Positions 7,276 to 14,675 are shown, numbered from the stretch's first letter. The stretch: DNA of 35,485 bases from an uncultured Mucilaginibacter sp. (GCF_937859865.1 NZ_CALMAT010000066.1:264-35748); one strand, 5' to 3'. Made by a program: numbers and translations. Notes: generated by a model not told the origin, from the sequence alone.

Positions 7276-7354
7276 GTCATTTCGACAGAAGGGAGAAATT
7301 TTCTTCAAAGTTGGTTGTTTGTTGAAAAAGGATCTCTCTTATCGTCGAGATGAC
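7276..7354. repeat. Family-3 inverted repeat (GTCATTTCGAC type)
   Basis: Outer arms GTCATTTCGAC (7276-7286) and GTCGAGATGAC (7344-7354) pair with one mismatch, and the interior carries GGGAGAAATTTTC against GATCTCTC. The same kind of dyad is at 17129-17244. It fills the gap between two convergent genes. Confidence 0.75.
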
Positions 7355-7379
7355 AGAACGGCAAGCTGAAACATACAAC

Positions 7380-8636
7380 TTATTTTAACTTTAACAAAGC
7401 CGCTTCAATCCGCGGCAACATTCCTTCGATTTCTTCCACCGTACTCGCACCAAGCGAAGCGCGAAACCAATTGGTTTTATCATCTGCGCCAAAGGCAGAA
7501 AACGGAACCAACGCAACCTGTGCTTCTTTTATCAGGTAAAAATTAATATCGGTTGAAGTTTGTAAAAGTTTTCCTTCCGGCGTGGTTTTTCCGGCGTAAT
7601 CTACTTTTAAGGTTAAGTAAATGGCGCCCATCGGTTCAATCGCATCAACCGCAAAACCTTTTTCTTTTAAGCTGAGAAACCCTCGATATAATGTATCTAA
7701 ACTTTTCTGGATTTTTTGCCGGAAAGCAGTAAGATAAGTTGCAACCGCTTCGTCTTCCTGCAAAAATTGCGACATCGCAACCTGCTCCGGCTTTGGCGAC
7801 CATGCGCCCATGTGTCCGATAATCGCTTTCATGTAATTGATGATGGCCGCCGGACCAAAACCCCAACCAACGCGAACGCCGGTTGCTGCAAAACACTTGG
7901 AACCGCCATCCACAAAAACCACGTAATCGCGCAACTCCGGACGTAAAGAAACCGGGTTAAAATGTTCGTGCTCGCCAAAAGTTAACTGCGAATAAATCTG
8001 ATCGTACAAAATATACAAGGGCTTTTCGCTTTTGCTCCTGGTTTGGTTTTCTTCGATCACCAAATCGCAAATCGCTTCCAAATCTTCTTTCAAGAACATC
8101 GTTCCGGTTGGATTGAGCGGAGAACATAAAGAAAGCAGCGCTGCGCCTTTTAGATGCGGACGTAAATCTACCGCTGTTGGCATAAAATTATTCTCTGGTT
8201 GTGTTGGAACAATGACCGCTTCGGTACGCAACAAATCGCAATAATGGTTATTGTTCCAGGAAGGCGACGGGAAAACTACTTTTTCGCCTTCGTTAACCAA
8301 CGCTAAATAAATGGCATAAATCAGCGGACGAGAACCGCCGGAAATGATAATTTCATTGGTGCCATAATCCAAATTGAAGCTTTCTTTTAAAAACTTCGAT
8401 ACACTTTCGCGCAGTTCTAAAACGCCGTCAGCCGGCGGGTAATTGGTTTGATGCGCTTCGTAAGCTTTAATAATTAAATTTTTCAGTTCCTCCGGAATCG
8501 GAAAAATGGAAGAATCAAAATCGCCGATGGTCAGGTTGGCAATTTGCTCGCCTTTCCTTTTCAGTTCGTTGATTTCAGCAGCAATTTTGATGATCTCAGA
8601 ACCGTGAAGGTTGTGCGCAAGGTTGGAAGCGTGCAT
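7380..8636 (-). CDS. Class I/II pyridoxal-phosphate aminotransferase
   Basis: A 418-residue fold-type I aminotransferase related to aspartate aminotransferases. The PLP-phosphate segment is ISGGSRPLIYAIYLAL, the substrate segment SLCSPLNPTGTMF has the conserved Asn-Pro-Thr-Gly, YILYDQIYSQL holds the Asp and Tyr that hold PLP, and GGSKCFAATGVRVGWGFGP contains the Schiff-base lysine and following arginine. The exact amino-acid substrate is unclear. The start is placed at ATG 8636 because the longer reading from a TTG at 8663 overlaps the TATCTTTG promoter box. Element-like sequence at 7520-7550 encodes YLIKEAQV, probably native here. Confidence 0.9.
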   Translation of the reverse strand: MHASNLAHNLHGSEIIKIAAEINELKRKGEQIANLTIGDFDSSIFPIPEELKNLIIKAYEAHQTNYPPADGVLELRESVSKFLKESFNLDYGTNEIIISGGSRPLIYAIYLALVNEGEKVVFPSPSWNNNHYCDLLRTEAVIVPTQPENNFMPTAVDLRPHLKGAALLSLCSPLNPTGTMFLKEDLEAICDLVIEENQTRSKSEKPLYILYDQIYSQLTFGEHEHFNPVSLRPELRDYVVFVDGGSKCFAATGVRVGWGFGPAAIINYMKAIIGHMGAWSPKPEQVAMSQFLQEDEAVATYLTAFRQKIQKSLDTLYRGFLSLKEKGFAVDAIEPMGAIYLTLKVDYAGKTTPEGKLLQTSTDINFYLIKEAQVALVPFSAFGADDKTNWFRASLGASTVEEIEGMLPRIEAALLKLK

Positions 8637-8660
8637 GTTTTTATTTGTTATTAAAGATGG

Positions 8661-8668
8661 CAAAGATA
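8661..8668 (-). promoter_or_regulatory. -7 box for the aminotransferase gene
   Basis: Minus strand TATCTTTG, exact fit to TAnnTTTG, 24 bases before ATG 8636. A dispersed element (8676-8700) covers the place where the -33 element should be. Confidence 0.55.
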
Positions 8669-8675
8669 GGAGTTT

Positions 8676-8700
8676 GATTTTTAGGTGGTAAAAGAAGTAT
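8676..8700 (+). repeat. Short dispersed element in the promoter region
   Basis: GATTTTTAG, GTG, GTAAAAGAAGTAT. It lies seven bases upstream of the aminotransferase -7 box and between that gene and the HigBA-like island. Confidence 0.75.
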
Positions 8701-8748
8701 TTATGTTACGCGGTTTTATATTAATAAAAATAGTTGAATTAATTTTAA

Positions 8749-8775
8749 AAATAGTTGGCAATTAACCAACTATTT
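8749..8775. promoter_or_regulatory. Palindromic operator of the HigBA-like module
   Basis: AAATAGTTGG (8749-8758) and CCAACTATTT (8766-8775) are perfect inverted repeats with a seven-base spacer. An extra half-site AAAAATAGTTG lies at 8726-8736. The arms bracket a promoter: TTG at 8755-8757 is 19 bases before the -7 box at 8777. This geometry fits autorepression by the antitoxin (inference). Confidence 0.7.
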
Positions 8776-8776
8776 G

Positions 8777-8784
8777 CATATTTG
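8777..8784 (+). promoter_or_regulatory. -7 box for the HigBA-like module
   Basis: CATATTTG has one mismatch to TAnnTTTG and lies directly after the operator's right arm, with a TTG 19 bases upstream. The leader to the higB ATG would be about 110 bases. Confidence 0.45.
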
Positions 8785-8899
8785 CATGACCTACTATCGA
8801 AAAGAGAAAAATCTTTATTTGGATAGTAAAAAAACAACCAAACTAAAAGCTAACAAAAAATGGAAAAGATTAAAAAATTCAAAACAAGTATTTCGCCCT

Positions 8900-9193
8900 A
8901 TGAGAATTATTTATTTAAAAAGGTTACAAGACTTCTCTCGTAAACACGCAGATTCAGGTAAGAGTTTAGCTGCTTGGAAAACAATAACAGAAAAAGCTAT
9001 TTGGAAACAAAGTATAGATATACTTGAAAGCTTCCCTAATGCTAAAATTATAAAAGGTAATAGAGCGAGATTTAAAATAGTAGGAAACAAGTATAGATTA
9101 GTTGTAGAATTAAACTATGTTGATGAAATTGTAGAGATAAGATTCATAGGAACTCACGATGACTACGATAGTATCAACTTAGAAATAATTTAA
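8900..9193 (+). CDS. higB: HigB-like mRNA interferase toxin
   Basis: The 97-residue protein begins MRIIYLKRLQDFSRKH, then SLAAWKTITEKAIWK, FPNAKIIKGNRARFKIVGNKYRLVVELNY and EIRFIGTHDDYDSI. The block from KGNRARF to IGTHDDYD matches the HigB family of RelE-fold ribosome-dependent endoribonucleases (the type that precedes its antitoxin). The start is set at ATG 8900; the frame is open further upstream but that part (basic, Lys-rich) is not like the family. The toxin gene comes first and higA follows after 106 bases, the normal higBA order. The region is clearly more AT-rich than its neighbours, a sign of transfer. Confidence 0.88.
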   Translation: MRIIYLKRLQDFSRKHADSGKSLAAWKTITEKAIWKQSIDILESFPNAKIIKGNRARFKIVGNKYRLVVELNYVDEIVEIRFIGTHDDYDSINLEII

Positions 9194-9209
9194 GTAAAAC
9201 CAAAATGTG

Positions 9210-9230
9210 AACTTGAATAATTATCAAGTT
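9210..9230. promoter_or_regulatory. Small inverted repeat between higB and higA
   Basis: AACTTGA and TCAAGTT are perfect complements around seven bases (ATAATTA). It may be an operator for a second promoter serving higA alone, or a minor hairpin; an imperfect TAATACTTTG follows at 9232-9241. Confidence 0.4.
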
Positions 9231-9299
9231 GTAATACTTTGCTCCTGAAATCGCACGAAGTAGGAATTGAAATTTTTGAATTAATTGCACTGTAAAAAA

Positions 9300-9698
9300 A
9301 TGAATACAAAACCACAATGGTTTTTATTAGAATCTGAGCAGGACTACGAAATAGCAACTGCCAGATATGAAGAAATCAAGCGTGCGCCTAAAGGTTCTGA
9401 TGACCATAAAGAAAACCTTTTGTTAGTGCACCTTATTTCTGAATATGAAAAAGAACAATGGGATTTACCAGAAGTAGATCCTGTAGAAATGATTAAAATC
9501 AGAATGGAAGATTTTGGATACAAATCTGCCGACTTAGCAAAAGAATACGGAGATAAAGGAACAGTAAGTAAAGTTTTAAATTATAAACAAACGCTTTCAC
9601 TTACGATGATTCGGAAGTTTAGCGAATTATTGCGCATTCCCGTAGAAGCTTTAATTAAGGAATATGATTTAAAAGGAGCTAATAATCAATTAGTTTAA
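9300..9698 (+). CDS. higA: HigA-like antitoxin with XRE-type helix-turn-helix
   Basis: 132 residues. The N-terminal half (QDYEIATARYEEIKRAPKGS and LVHLISEYEKEQWDLPEVDP) is typical of Bacteroidota HigA proteins and probably binds the toxin. The C-terminal half carries the helix-turn-helix: IRMEDFGYKSADLAKEYGDK, then GTVSKVLNYKQTLSLTMIRK and LLRIPVEALIKEYDL. The start is ATG 9300, preceded by no visible Shine-Dalgarno site. HigA neutralises HigB and represses the operon, plausibly through the palindrome at 8749-8775. It is followed after two bases by a DUF2442-like gene. Confidence 0.9.
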   Translation: MNTKPQWFLLESEQDYEIATARYEEIKRAPKGSDDHKENLLLVHLISEYEKEQWDLPEVDPVEMIKIRMEDFGYKSADLAKEYGDKGTVSKVLNYKQTLSLTMIRKFSELLRIPVEALIKEYDLKGANNQLV

Positions 9699-9700
9699 TC

Positions 9701-9919
9701 ATGATCACCAACGTTAGTTTTATCAACGAGAATACGATAATTCTTGATCTTTCCAACAAACGTTCCATACAAATCCCTTTAGATGAATTTCCTGATACTG
9801 CCGCACTCAATGCCCGGGAAAGAGAAGATTTCGAAATTATTGACGATGAATATTTATCATTTTTAGAAATTGACGAAATTTATTCTTTAAAGTATTTGAT
9901 CGGCTATAAAAATCAATAG
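9701..9919 (+). CDS. DUF2442-like small protein
   Basis: The 72-residue acidic protein reads ITNVSFINENTIILDLSNKR, SIQIPLDEFPDTAALNARER, then IIDDEYLSFLEIDEIYSLKY. The order of a short N-terminal beta strand pair, a central helix and a C-terminal Leu-Glu-Ile-Asp strand resembles DUF2442, whose members often sit beside toxin-antitoxin genes. Function is unknown. It begins two bases after higA, so it is translationally linked to the module and may be a third component or accessory. It shares the AT-rich composition of higBA. The family call is from memory of the pattern. Confidence 0.65.
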   Translation: MITNVSFINENTIILDLSNKRSIQIPLDEFPDTAALNAREREDFEIIDDEYLSFLEIDEIYSLKYLIGYKNQ

Positions 9920-9945
9920 GAAATTTCCTTTTTCCTTCAAATGCC

Positions 9946-9970
9946 CATACTTCTTTTACCACCAAAAAAT
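9946..9970 (-). repeat. Short dispersed element before the rplM promoter
   Basis: Plus strand CATACTTCTTTTACC then ACCAAAAAAT. It lies 13 bases upstream of the rplM -33 box. Confidence 0.7.
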
Positions 9971-9983
9971 TTACGGCTAACCC

Positions 9984-10013
9984 TTTGTAATAAAACATTT
10001 TCAAGTATCTTTG
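9984..10013 (+). promoter_or_regulatory. Promoter of the rplM-rpsI-rpsB-tsf operon
   Basis: TTTG at 9984-9987 and TATCTTTG at 10006-10013 are 18 bases apart, close to the Bacteroidota consensus on both elements. The leader to rplM is about 50 bases. Confidence 0.75.
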
Positions 10014-10068
10014 CAGTCCCGAAAAATACGGGGAAAAGTAAAAGTTTAATTAATTTAATACAAAGCAA

Positions 10069-10512
10069 GTGAATACGTTAAGTTACAAAACTGTCTCTGC
10101 CAATAAAAAAACCGTCAGCAAAGAGTGGGTTGTTGTTGATGCGCAAGGCGAGATTTTGGGGCGCTTGTCTTCTAAGATCGCGATGATCATCAGGGGAAAA
10201 CACAAGCCAGGATTCACCCCAAACGTAGACTGTGGAGATAATGTAATTGTTATCAATGCAGACAAGGTAAAACTGACCGGAAACAAATTCAGCGAAAAAG
10301 AATATGTTTCTTACACCGGTTATCCGGGCGGCCAGAGATTCATTTCTCCTAAGGAGTTAATGGCAAAACACCCAACACGCGTGGTAGAAAAAGCTGTGCG
10401 CGGGATGTTACCTAAAACACGTTTGGGCAAAGCCTTATTTGGCAACCTGCATGTTTATGCAGGAGCTGAGCATCCGCACGAAGCACAAACCCCTAAAGCC
10501 ATTACACTTTAA
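10069..10512 (+). CDS. rplM: Ribosomal protein L13
   Basis: L13 (uL13) is an early-assembly protein of the 50S subunit. The 147 residues contain WVVVDAQGEILGRLSSKIA, VDCGDNVIVINADKVKLTG, then SYTGYPGG and the C-terminal MLPKTRLGKALFGNLHVYAG, all diagnostic. The start is GTG at 10069; no closer start precedes the conserved SYKTVSANKKTV. It opens the operon rplM-rpsI-rpsB-tsf, driven by the promoter at 9984-10013. Confidence 0.97.
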   Translation: MNTLSYKTVSANKKTVSKEWVVVDAQGEILGRLSSKIAMIIRGKHKPGFTPNVDCGDNVIVINADKVKLTGNKFSEKEYVSYTGYPGGQRFISPKELMAKHPTRVVEKAVRGMLPKTRLGKALFGNLHVYAGAEHPHEAQTPKAITL

Positions 10513-10517
10513 TTTTT

Positions 10518-10524
10518 AAAGGAG
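10518..10524 (+). promoter_or_regulatory. Shine-Dalgarno site of rpsI
   Basis: AAAGGAG seven bases before ATG 10532. It is one of only three clear sites I see in the window. Confidence 0.65.
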
Positions 10525-10531
10525 AAAAAGA

Positions 10532-10918
10532 ATGTCAGTTACCAACACATCCGGCAGGAGAAAAACTGCAGTTGCCCGCATTTATTTGCAAGAAGGCAAC
10601 GGTGCCATCATCGTTAATGGCAAAGATTACAAAGAGTATTTCCCAACATTACCATTGCAATACATGGTTACCCAATCATTAGAAGTTTCTGGTTCTGCCG
10701 GAAAATTTGATGTGAAAGTTAACGTAGCAGGCGGCGGCGTAAACGGACAGGCTGGTGCCGTGCGTTTGGCTATTGCCAAAGCAATTGTTGAATTGGATGC
10801 TGAAAAGAAACCTGCGTTAAGCGCAAAAGGCTTAATGACGCGTGACCCTCGTATGGTAGAGCGTAAAAAACCAGGCCGTAAAAAAGCACGTCGTAAATTC
10901 CAATTCAGTAAACGTTAA
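10532..10918 (+). CDS. rpsI: Ribosomal protein S9
   Basis: S9 (uS9) of the 30S subunit, whose C-terminal tail reaches the P-site tRNA. 128 residues with TSGRRKTAVARIYL at the start, GNGAIIVNGKDYKEYFP, VAGGGVNGQAGAVRLAIAKA and the basic tail MVERKKPGRKKARRKFQFSKR, whose final KR is the conserved terminus. The gene starts 20 bases after rplM, with a clear AAAGGAG. Confidence 0.98.
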   Translation: MSVTNTSGRRKTAVARIYLQEGNGAIIVNGKDYKEYFPTLPLQYMVTQSLEVSGSAGKFDVKVNVAGGGVNGQAGAVRLAIAKAIVELDAEKKPALSAKGLMTRDPRMVERKKPGRKKARRKFQFSKR

Positions 10919-10924
10919 TTTTTT

Positions 10925-10930
10925 AGGAGG
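10925..10930 (+). promoter_or_regulatory. Strong Shine-Dalgarno site of rpsB
   Basis: AGGAGG nine bases before ATG 10940. A full consensus site is rare in Bacteroidota, so high or regulated initiation of S2 is likely. Confidence 0.7.
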
Positions 10931-10939
10931 ACACAAACA

Positions 10940-11800
10940 ATGGAAAGAACAACATATCAGGAATTACTGGATTCAGGTGTACACTTTGGTCACCTTACCC
11001 GCAAATGGGATCCAAAAATGGCGCAATATATTTTTATGGAGCGCAATGGTATCCATATTATTGATTTAAATAAAACTTTAAGCAAAGTTGATGAAGCTGC
11101 TGCAGCCATTAAACAAATTGTAAAATCTGGCCGTAAAGTGCTATTTGTTGCTACCAAAAAGCAGGGAAAAGATTTAGTTGCCGATTTTGCAAAATCTGTA
11201 AACATGCCTTTCGTAACCGAGCGTTGGTTGGGCGGTATGTTAACCAATTTTGCAACCGTTCGTAAGTCAATCAAAAAGATGTCTAACATTGATAAGATGA
11301 CGAAAGACGGCACATACAGCATTCTTTCTAAAAAAGAAAGATTGATGATTCAGCGTGAACGTATCAAATTAGAATCACTTTTAGGTGGTATTGCTGATTT
11401 GAACCGTTTGCCGGCCGCTTTATTTTTAGTGGATGTGAAGAAAGAACACATTGCTGTTTCTGAGGCATTAAAATTAAACATCCCAACGTTTGCAATGGTG
11501 GATACCAATTCAGATCCATCAAACATTGATTTCCCGATCCCGGCAAATGATGATGCAACTAAATCCATTTCTTTAATCTGCGGCATTATGACCAAAGCGA
11601 TTGAAGAAGGTTTAGAAGAGCGCAAACGCGATAAAGAAGACGAAGCTGAAAAAGAAGCGGCTGCCGCAAAAGCAAAAGCCGACCAGCCGCAACCAGATGC
11701 AGCAGTTGCCGAAGGCACACGCCGCAGAAGGGTTGCTGCCGAAACTGAAGCGCCTGCAACTGCTGTTGATCATACAGGCAGCGAAGGGCACGGTTCTTAA
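10940..11800 (+). CDS. rpsB: Ribosomal protein S2 with C-terminal extension
   Basis: S2 (uS2) of the 30S subunit. The body matches the family from ELLDSGVHFGHLTRKWDPKM, through VLFVATKKQGKDLV and ERWLGGMLTNFATVRKSIKK, to ALFLVDVKKEHIAVSEA and NIPTFAMVDTNSDPSNIDFP. The 286 residues exceed the roughly 230-250 of many S2 proteins because of a tail from about residue 230 rich in Lys, Glu, Ala and Gln, ending in SEGHGS. Such tails are common in Bacteroidota S2. It lies between rpsI and tsf and has the strongest Shine-Dalgarno site in the window. Confidence 0.97.
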   Translation: MERTTYQELLDSGVHFGHLTRKWDPKMAQYIFMERNGIHIIDLNKTLSKVDEAAAAIKQIVKSGRKVLFVATKKQGKDLVADFAKSVNMPFVTERWLGGMLTNFATVRKSIKKMSNIDKMTKDGTYSILSKKERLMIQRERIKLESLLGGIADLNRLPAALFLVDVKKEHIAVSEALKLNIPTFAMVDTNSDPSNIDFPIPANDDATKSISLICGIMTKAIEEGLEERKRDKEDEAEKEAAAAKAKADQPQPDAAVAEGTRRRRVAAETEAPATAVDHTGSEGHGS

Positions 11801-11820
11801 CAACGAATTATACAGTTTTT

Positions 11821-11863
11821 AGGTTGAGGTTTTAAGCAGTGGAAAGCTTTAATCCCTCAACCT
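11821..11863 (+). promoter_or_regulatory. Stem-loop between rpsB and tsf
   Basis: AGGTTGAGG (11821-11829) and CCTCAACCT (11855-11863) pair perfectly, and inner bases TTAAGC and GCTTTAA extend the stem. There is no T-run, so it is not a classical terminator. It ends 17 bases before the tsf ATG and may set the S2/EF-Ts ratio by attenuation, processing or initiation control (inference). Confidence 0.55.
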
Positions 11864-11880
11864 TATTAAATAAAAAAGAT

Positions 11881-12732
11881 ATGTCAACAGTACAAATTTC
11901 TGCGTCAGATGTAAACAAATTACGCCAACAAACCGGAGCCGGAATGATGGATTGTAAAAAAGCACTGACTGAAACCAATGGTGATTTTGAAGCAGCTATC
12001 GATTTTTTAAGAAAAAAAGGCGCTAAAGTTGCTGCAAGCCGCCAGGACCGCGAATCAAACGAAGGTGTGGTTATCGCGCGTACCAATAATGATAACACAC
12101 GCGGCGTTTTGATCGAAGTAAACTGCGAAACCGATTTCGTGGCTAAAAACGCTGCTTTTATCGCTTTTGCCAATGACATTGCCAACCGTGCAGTTGATGA
12201 AAAACCAAGAAGCATTGACGAACTGGTAGCTTTAGGTGTTGATGTGGATAACGACCGTTTAACCATTGCCGATGCGATTTTAGACCAAACCGGTAAAATT
12301 GGCGAGCGCATTAGCATTTCTAAATACGAAGTTTTGGAAGGCGCACGTGTAGTACCTTACATCCATGGAAATTACCGTTTGGGCGTTTTGGTTGCTTTAA
12401 ACCATGTTGCAGAAGGTGTTGACGAAGCCGGAAAAGACGTTGCCATGCAAATTGCAGCCATGAATCCGGTTGCTATTGATAAAGGTGATGTGGACGCTTC
12501 TACGATTCAACGCGAACTGGAAATTGCAAAAGAGCAAATTCGTGCCGAAGGAAAACCTGAAGAAATGGTAGAAAAAATTTCTCAGGGAAAACTGAACAAG
12601 TTTTACAAAGATTCCACTTTGCTAAACCAGGAGTTTGTAAAAGATTCTTCCAAAACTGTTTCGCAGTTTTTAAACACGGTTGATAAAGGGCTAACGGTAA
12701 CTGCTTTTAAAAGAGTTGCTTTAGGCTCGTAA
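11881..12732 (+). CDS. tsf: Elongation factor Ts
   Basis: EF-Ts is the guanine-nucleotide exchange factor that recycles EF-Tu-GDP. The 283-residue protein starts at ATG 11881, giving the typical MSTVQISASDVNKLRQQTGA; an in-frame GTG at 11839 lies in the intergenic stem-loop and is unlikely. Conserved blocks are GAGMMDCKKAL, the segment EVNCETDFVAKN that contacts EF-Tu, and YIHGNYRLGVLV, ending in the VSQFLNTV region. It is the last gene of the operon and is followed by a good terminator. Confidence 0.97.
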   Translation: MSTVQISASDVNKLRQQTGAGMMDCKKALTETNGDFEAAIDFLRKKGAKVAASRQDRESNEGVVIARTNNDNTRGVLIEVNCETDFVAKNAAFIAFANDIANRAVDEKPRSIDELVALGVDVDNDRLTIADAILDQTGKIGERISISKYEVLEGARVVPYIHGNYRLGVLVALNHVAEGVDEAGKDVAMQIAAMNPVAIDKGDVDASTIQRELEIAKEQIRAEGKPEEMVEKISQGKLNKFYKDSTLLNQEFVKDSSKTVSQFLNTVDKGLTVTAFKRVALGS

Positions 12733-12741
12733 AATATTTCA

Positions 12742-12771
12742 AATCCCCGCCAGCCAGCGGGGATTTTTTTT
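12742..12771 (+). terminator. Intrinsic terminator after tsf
   Basis: AATCCCCGC and GCGGGGATT pair perfectly around CAGCCA, followed by eight T. It is the clearest factor-independent terminator in the window. Confidence 0.92.
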
Positions 12772-12797
12772 GTGCTTTTTTTATCGGTTAAAAAATG
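12771..12797 (-). repeat. Degenerate short dispersed element before nagA
   Basis: Plus strand TGTGCTTTTTTTATCGG then TTAAAAAATG. It overlaps the terminator tail and includes the nagA ATG at 12795. Confidence 0.45.
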
Positions 12798-13913
12798 ATC
12801 ACCTCCTTTTATAACTTAAAACTGGTAACCAACGGAACAATTTCCGAAGGCAAAGTAGTTTTGGTTGAAAATGGTTTTGTTTCGGACGTGATCGGCCAAG
12901 ACCAATTTTATACCGATAAAAACAGTATTGATCTGCAAGGCGCTTACCTTGCCTCAGGTTTAATTGACTTGCAAATTTACGGTAGTGGCGGAAAGTTGTT
13001 CGGTGGAAACCCAAGCGAAGCTGCTTTACAGCAAATGGAAAACGATTTGCTGCAGCAAGGTACAACCGGTTTTTTTGCCACCATTGCTACGAACACAACC
13101 GCTATTGTGGAGCAGGGAATTGAAGCCGCAAAAACATACCGTAAAAACAGTATCGGCAATTTTTTGGGTTTGCATCTAGAAGGGCCGTTCCTCAACCCAA
13201 AACGAAAAGGTGCACACCCGGAAGAACTCATCCAAAAAGCCTCGGTAGCCGAATTAAAACATTGGTTTCACCTTGCCGAAGGTGAAATTAAAATGATGAC
13301 GATTGCGCCCGAATTACAGGACGAGGAAGTGTTGGATTTTCTGGCGCAGCAAAACATTATCCTTTCTGCCGGCCACAGCAATGCTTCTTTTAGCCAGGCA
13401 AACCGTTTTTTAAAATCTCCCGTAAAAGCAGTTACGCATTTATACAATGCCATGCCGCAAATGCACCATCGAGATCCGGGTTTTATTCCCGCTATTTTTG
13501 AGCAAAAACCTTTTACCAGCATTGTTCCTGATGGGATTCATGTTGATTTCCCCATGATCCGTTTGGCCAAACGCGAACTGGGCGAGAAGCTTTTCCTCAT
13601 TACCGATGCTGTTACAGAAACCAAAGAAGGTATTTATCAGCATCAATTTAACCAAAACCATTTTATAATGCCGGACGGAACTTTGTCTGGTTCGGCGTTA
13701 ACGATGCTGAAAGGCGTTCAGAATTGCGTTGAATATGCTGATATTTCATTGGCAGAAGCAATCAACATGGCATCGCTTTATCCGGCACAACTATTAAAAG
13801 ACGAAACAAAAGGCCAGGTTAAAAAAGGCTGCCGTGCGGATTTCATCATATTTAATGCTGATCTCGAACAGGTGCATACTGTTTTTAACGGGCAAATTTT
13901 AGCAAATCCTTAA
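12795..13913 (+). CDS. nagA: N-acetylglucosamine-6-phosphate deacetylase
   Basis: NagA removes the acetyl group from GlcNAc-6-phosphate in amino-sugar and cell-wall recycling. The 372-residue amidohydrolase has the family metal and substrate motifs in order: LHLEGPFLNPKRKGAHP (metal Glu, about residue 127), SAGHSNASF (metal His, about 195), THLYNAMPQMHHRDPG (metal His, about 215) and ITDAV (catalytic Asp, about 272). The C-terminal GQVKKGCRADFIIFNADLE is typical. It lies between the tsf terminator and pyrH. Two dispersed-element-like stretches occur inside it (12903-12930 and 13135-13160), in frame, encoding DKNSI and RKNSIGN. Confidence 0.95.
   Translation: MITSFYNLKLVTNGTISEGKVVLVENGFVSDVIGQDQFYTDKNSIDLQGAYLASGLIDLQIYGSGGKLFGGNPSEAALQQMENDLLQQGTTGFFATIATNTTAIVEQGIEAAKTYRKNSIGNFLGLHLEGPFLNPKRKGAHPEELIQKASVAELKHWFHLAEGEIKMMTIAPELQDEEVLDFLAQQNIILSAGHSNASFSQANRFLKSPVKAVTHLYNAMPQMHHRDPGFIPAIFEQKPFTSIVPDGIHVDFPMIRLAKRELGEKLFLITDAVTETKEGIYQHQFNQNHFIMPDGTLSGSALTMLKGVQNCVEYADISLAEAINMASLYPAQLLKDETKGQVKKGCRADFIIFNADLEQVHTVFNGQILANP
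12903..12930 (+). repeat. Short dispersed element inside nagA, copy 1
   Basis: CAATTTTATACCG then ATAAAAACAGTATTG, in frame, encoding QFYTDKNSI in a poorly conserved N-terminal strand region. Confidence 0.5.
13135..13160 (+). repeat. Short dispersed element inside nagA, copy 2
   Basis: CATACCGTAAAAACAGTATC then GGCAAT, in frame, encoding TYRKNSIGN just before the conserved FLGLHLEGPF. Confidence 0.45.
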
Positions 13914-13943
13914 CCTAAATCCTAATTAATTATTTGATCCATT

Positions 13944-14648
13944 ATGAAATACAAAAGAATCCTCCTGAAACTAAGCGGCGAATCCCTGATGGGCGACCGG
14001 CAGTACGGCATTGACAACAAACGTGTTTTACAGTATGCAGAGGATATCAAAAGTGTGTTTCATTCGGGCATTGAAATAGCGGTTGTGGTGGGCGGAGGAA
14101 ATATTTTCCGCGGGTTGAGTGCCGAAAAATCAGGCATGGAACGTGCACAAGCCGACTATATGGGCATGTTGGCCACGGTTATCAATTGTATGGCGTTGCA
14201 AAGTGCATTGGAAGGGATCGGGATAGAAACCCGTTTGCAATCGGCCATTAAAATGGAACAGATTTGCGAACCTTACATCCGCCGCCGAGCGATGACGCAT
14301 TTGGAAACTGGCCGCGTAGTGATTTTTGGTGCCGGGACCGGAAACCCTTATTTCACAACTGATACGGCCGCCTCTTTACGTGCTATTGAAATTAAAGCAG
14401 ATGTAGTTTTGAAAGGTACGCGTGTTGATGGCATTTATTCTGCCGATCCGGAAAAAGACCCGAACGCCGTACGTTACGATCAAATTTCTTTTCAGGAGGT
14501 TTACGATAAAGGTTTAAACGTGATGGACATGACGGCCATTACTTTGTGCCAGGAAAACAAGCTGCCCATCATTGTTTTTGATATGAACAAAGCAGGCAAC
14601 TTCCGTAAAATTGCGGAAGGTGAAGCCATCGGAACTTTGGTACACTAA
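13944..14648 (+). CDS. pyrH: UMP kinase
   Basis: PyrH phosphorylates UMP to UDP (pyrimidine synthesis); bacterial members belong to the amino-acid kinase fold, not the NMP kinase fold. 234 residues with [12 protein letters not shown] (residues 5-16), [13 protein letters not shown] (about 48-60), the UMP-binding [17 protein letters not shown] and [18 protein letters not shown]. Length is normal. It is followed by frr, a common neighbour in bacteria, separated by a dispersed element and a separate -7 box. Confidence 0.97.
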   Translation: MKYKRILLKLSGESLMGDRQYGIDNKRVLQYAEDIKSVFHSGIEIAVVVGGGNIFRGLSAEKSGMERAQADYMGMLATVINCMALQSALEGIGIETRLQSAIKMEQICEPYIRRRAMTHLETGRVVIFGAGTGNPYFTTDTAASLRAIEIKADVVLKGTRVDGIYSADPEKDPNAVRYDQISFQEVYDKGLNVMDMTAITLCQENKLPIIVFDMNKAGNFRKIAEGEAIGTLVH

Positions 14649-14675
14649 TTTTAGGGGCATAAAAACAGCATCAGC
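14647..14675 (+). repeat. Short dispersed element after pyrH
   Basis: AATTTTAGGGGC then ATAAAAACAGCATCAGC; its first two A are the end of the pyrH stop codon. Confidence 0.7.

Noticed and set aside
7520-7550. Element-like sequence inside the aminotransferase gene
   Set aside because: It encodes FYLIKEAQVALVPFSAFG, close to the native pattern of this enzyme family, so the match may be chance coding. Not counted as a firm copy.
8786-8899. Upstream in-frame extension of higB
   Set aside because: The extra 38 residues are Lys-rich and not like the HigB family, and the family start MRIIYLK is at 8900.
13380-13400. ATGCTTCTTTTAGCC in nagA
   Set aside because: It encodes AGHSNASF, a conserved metal-binding block of NagA, so it is native sequence that happens to resemble the element.
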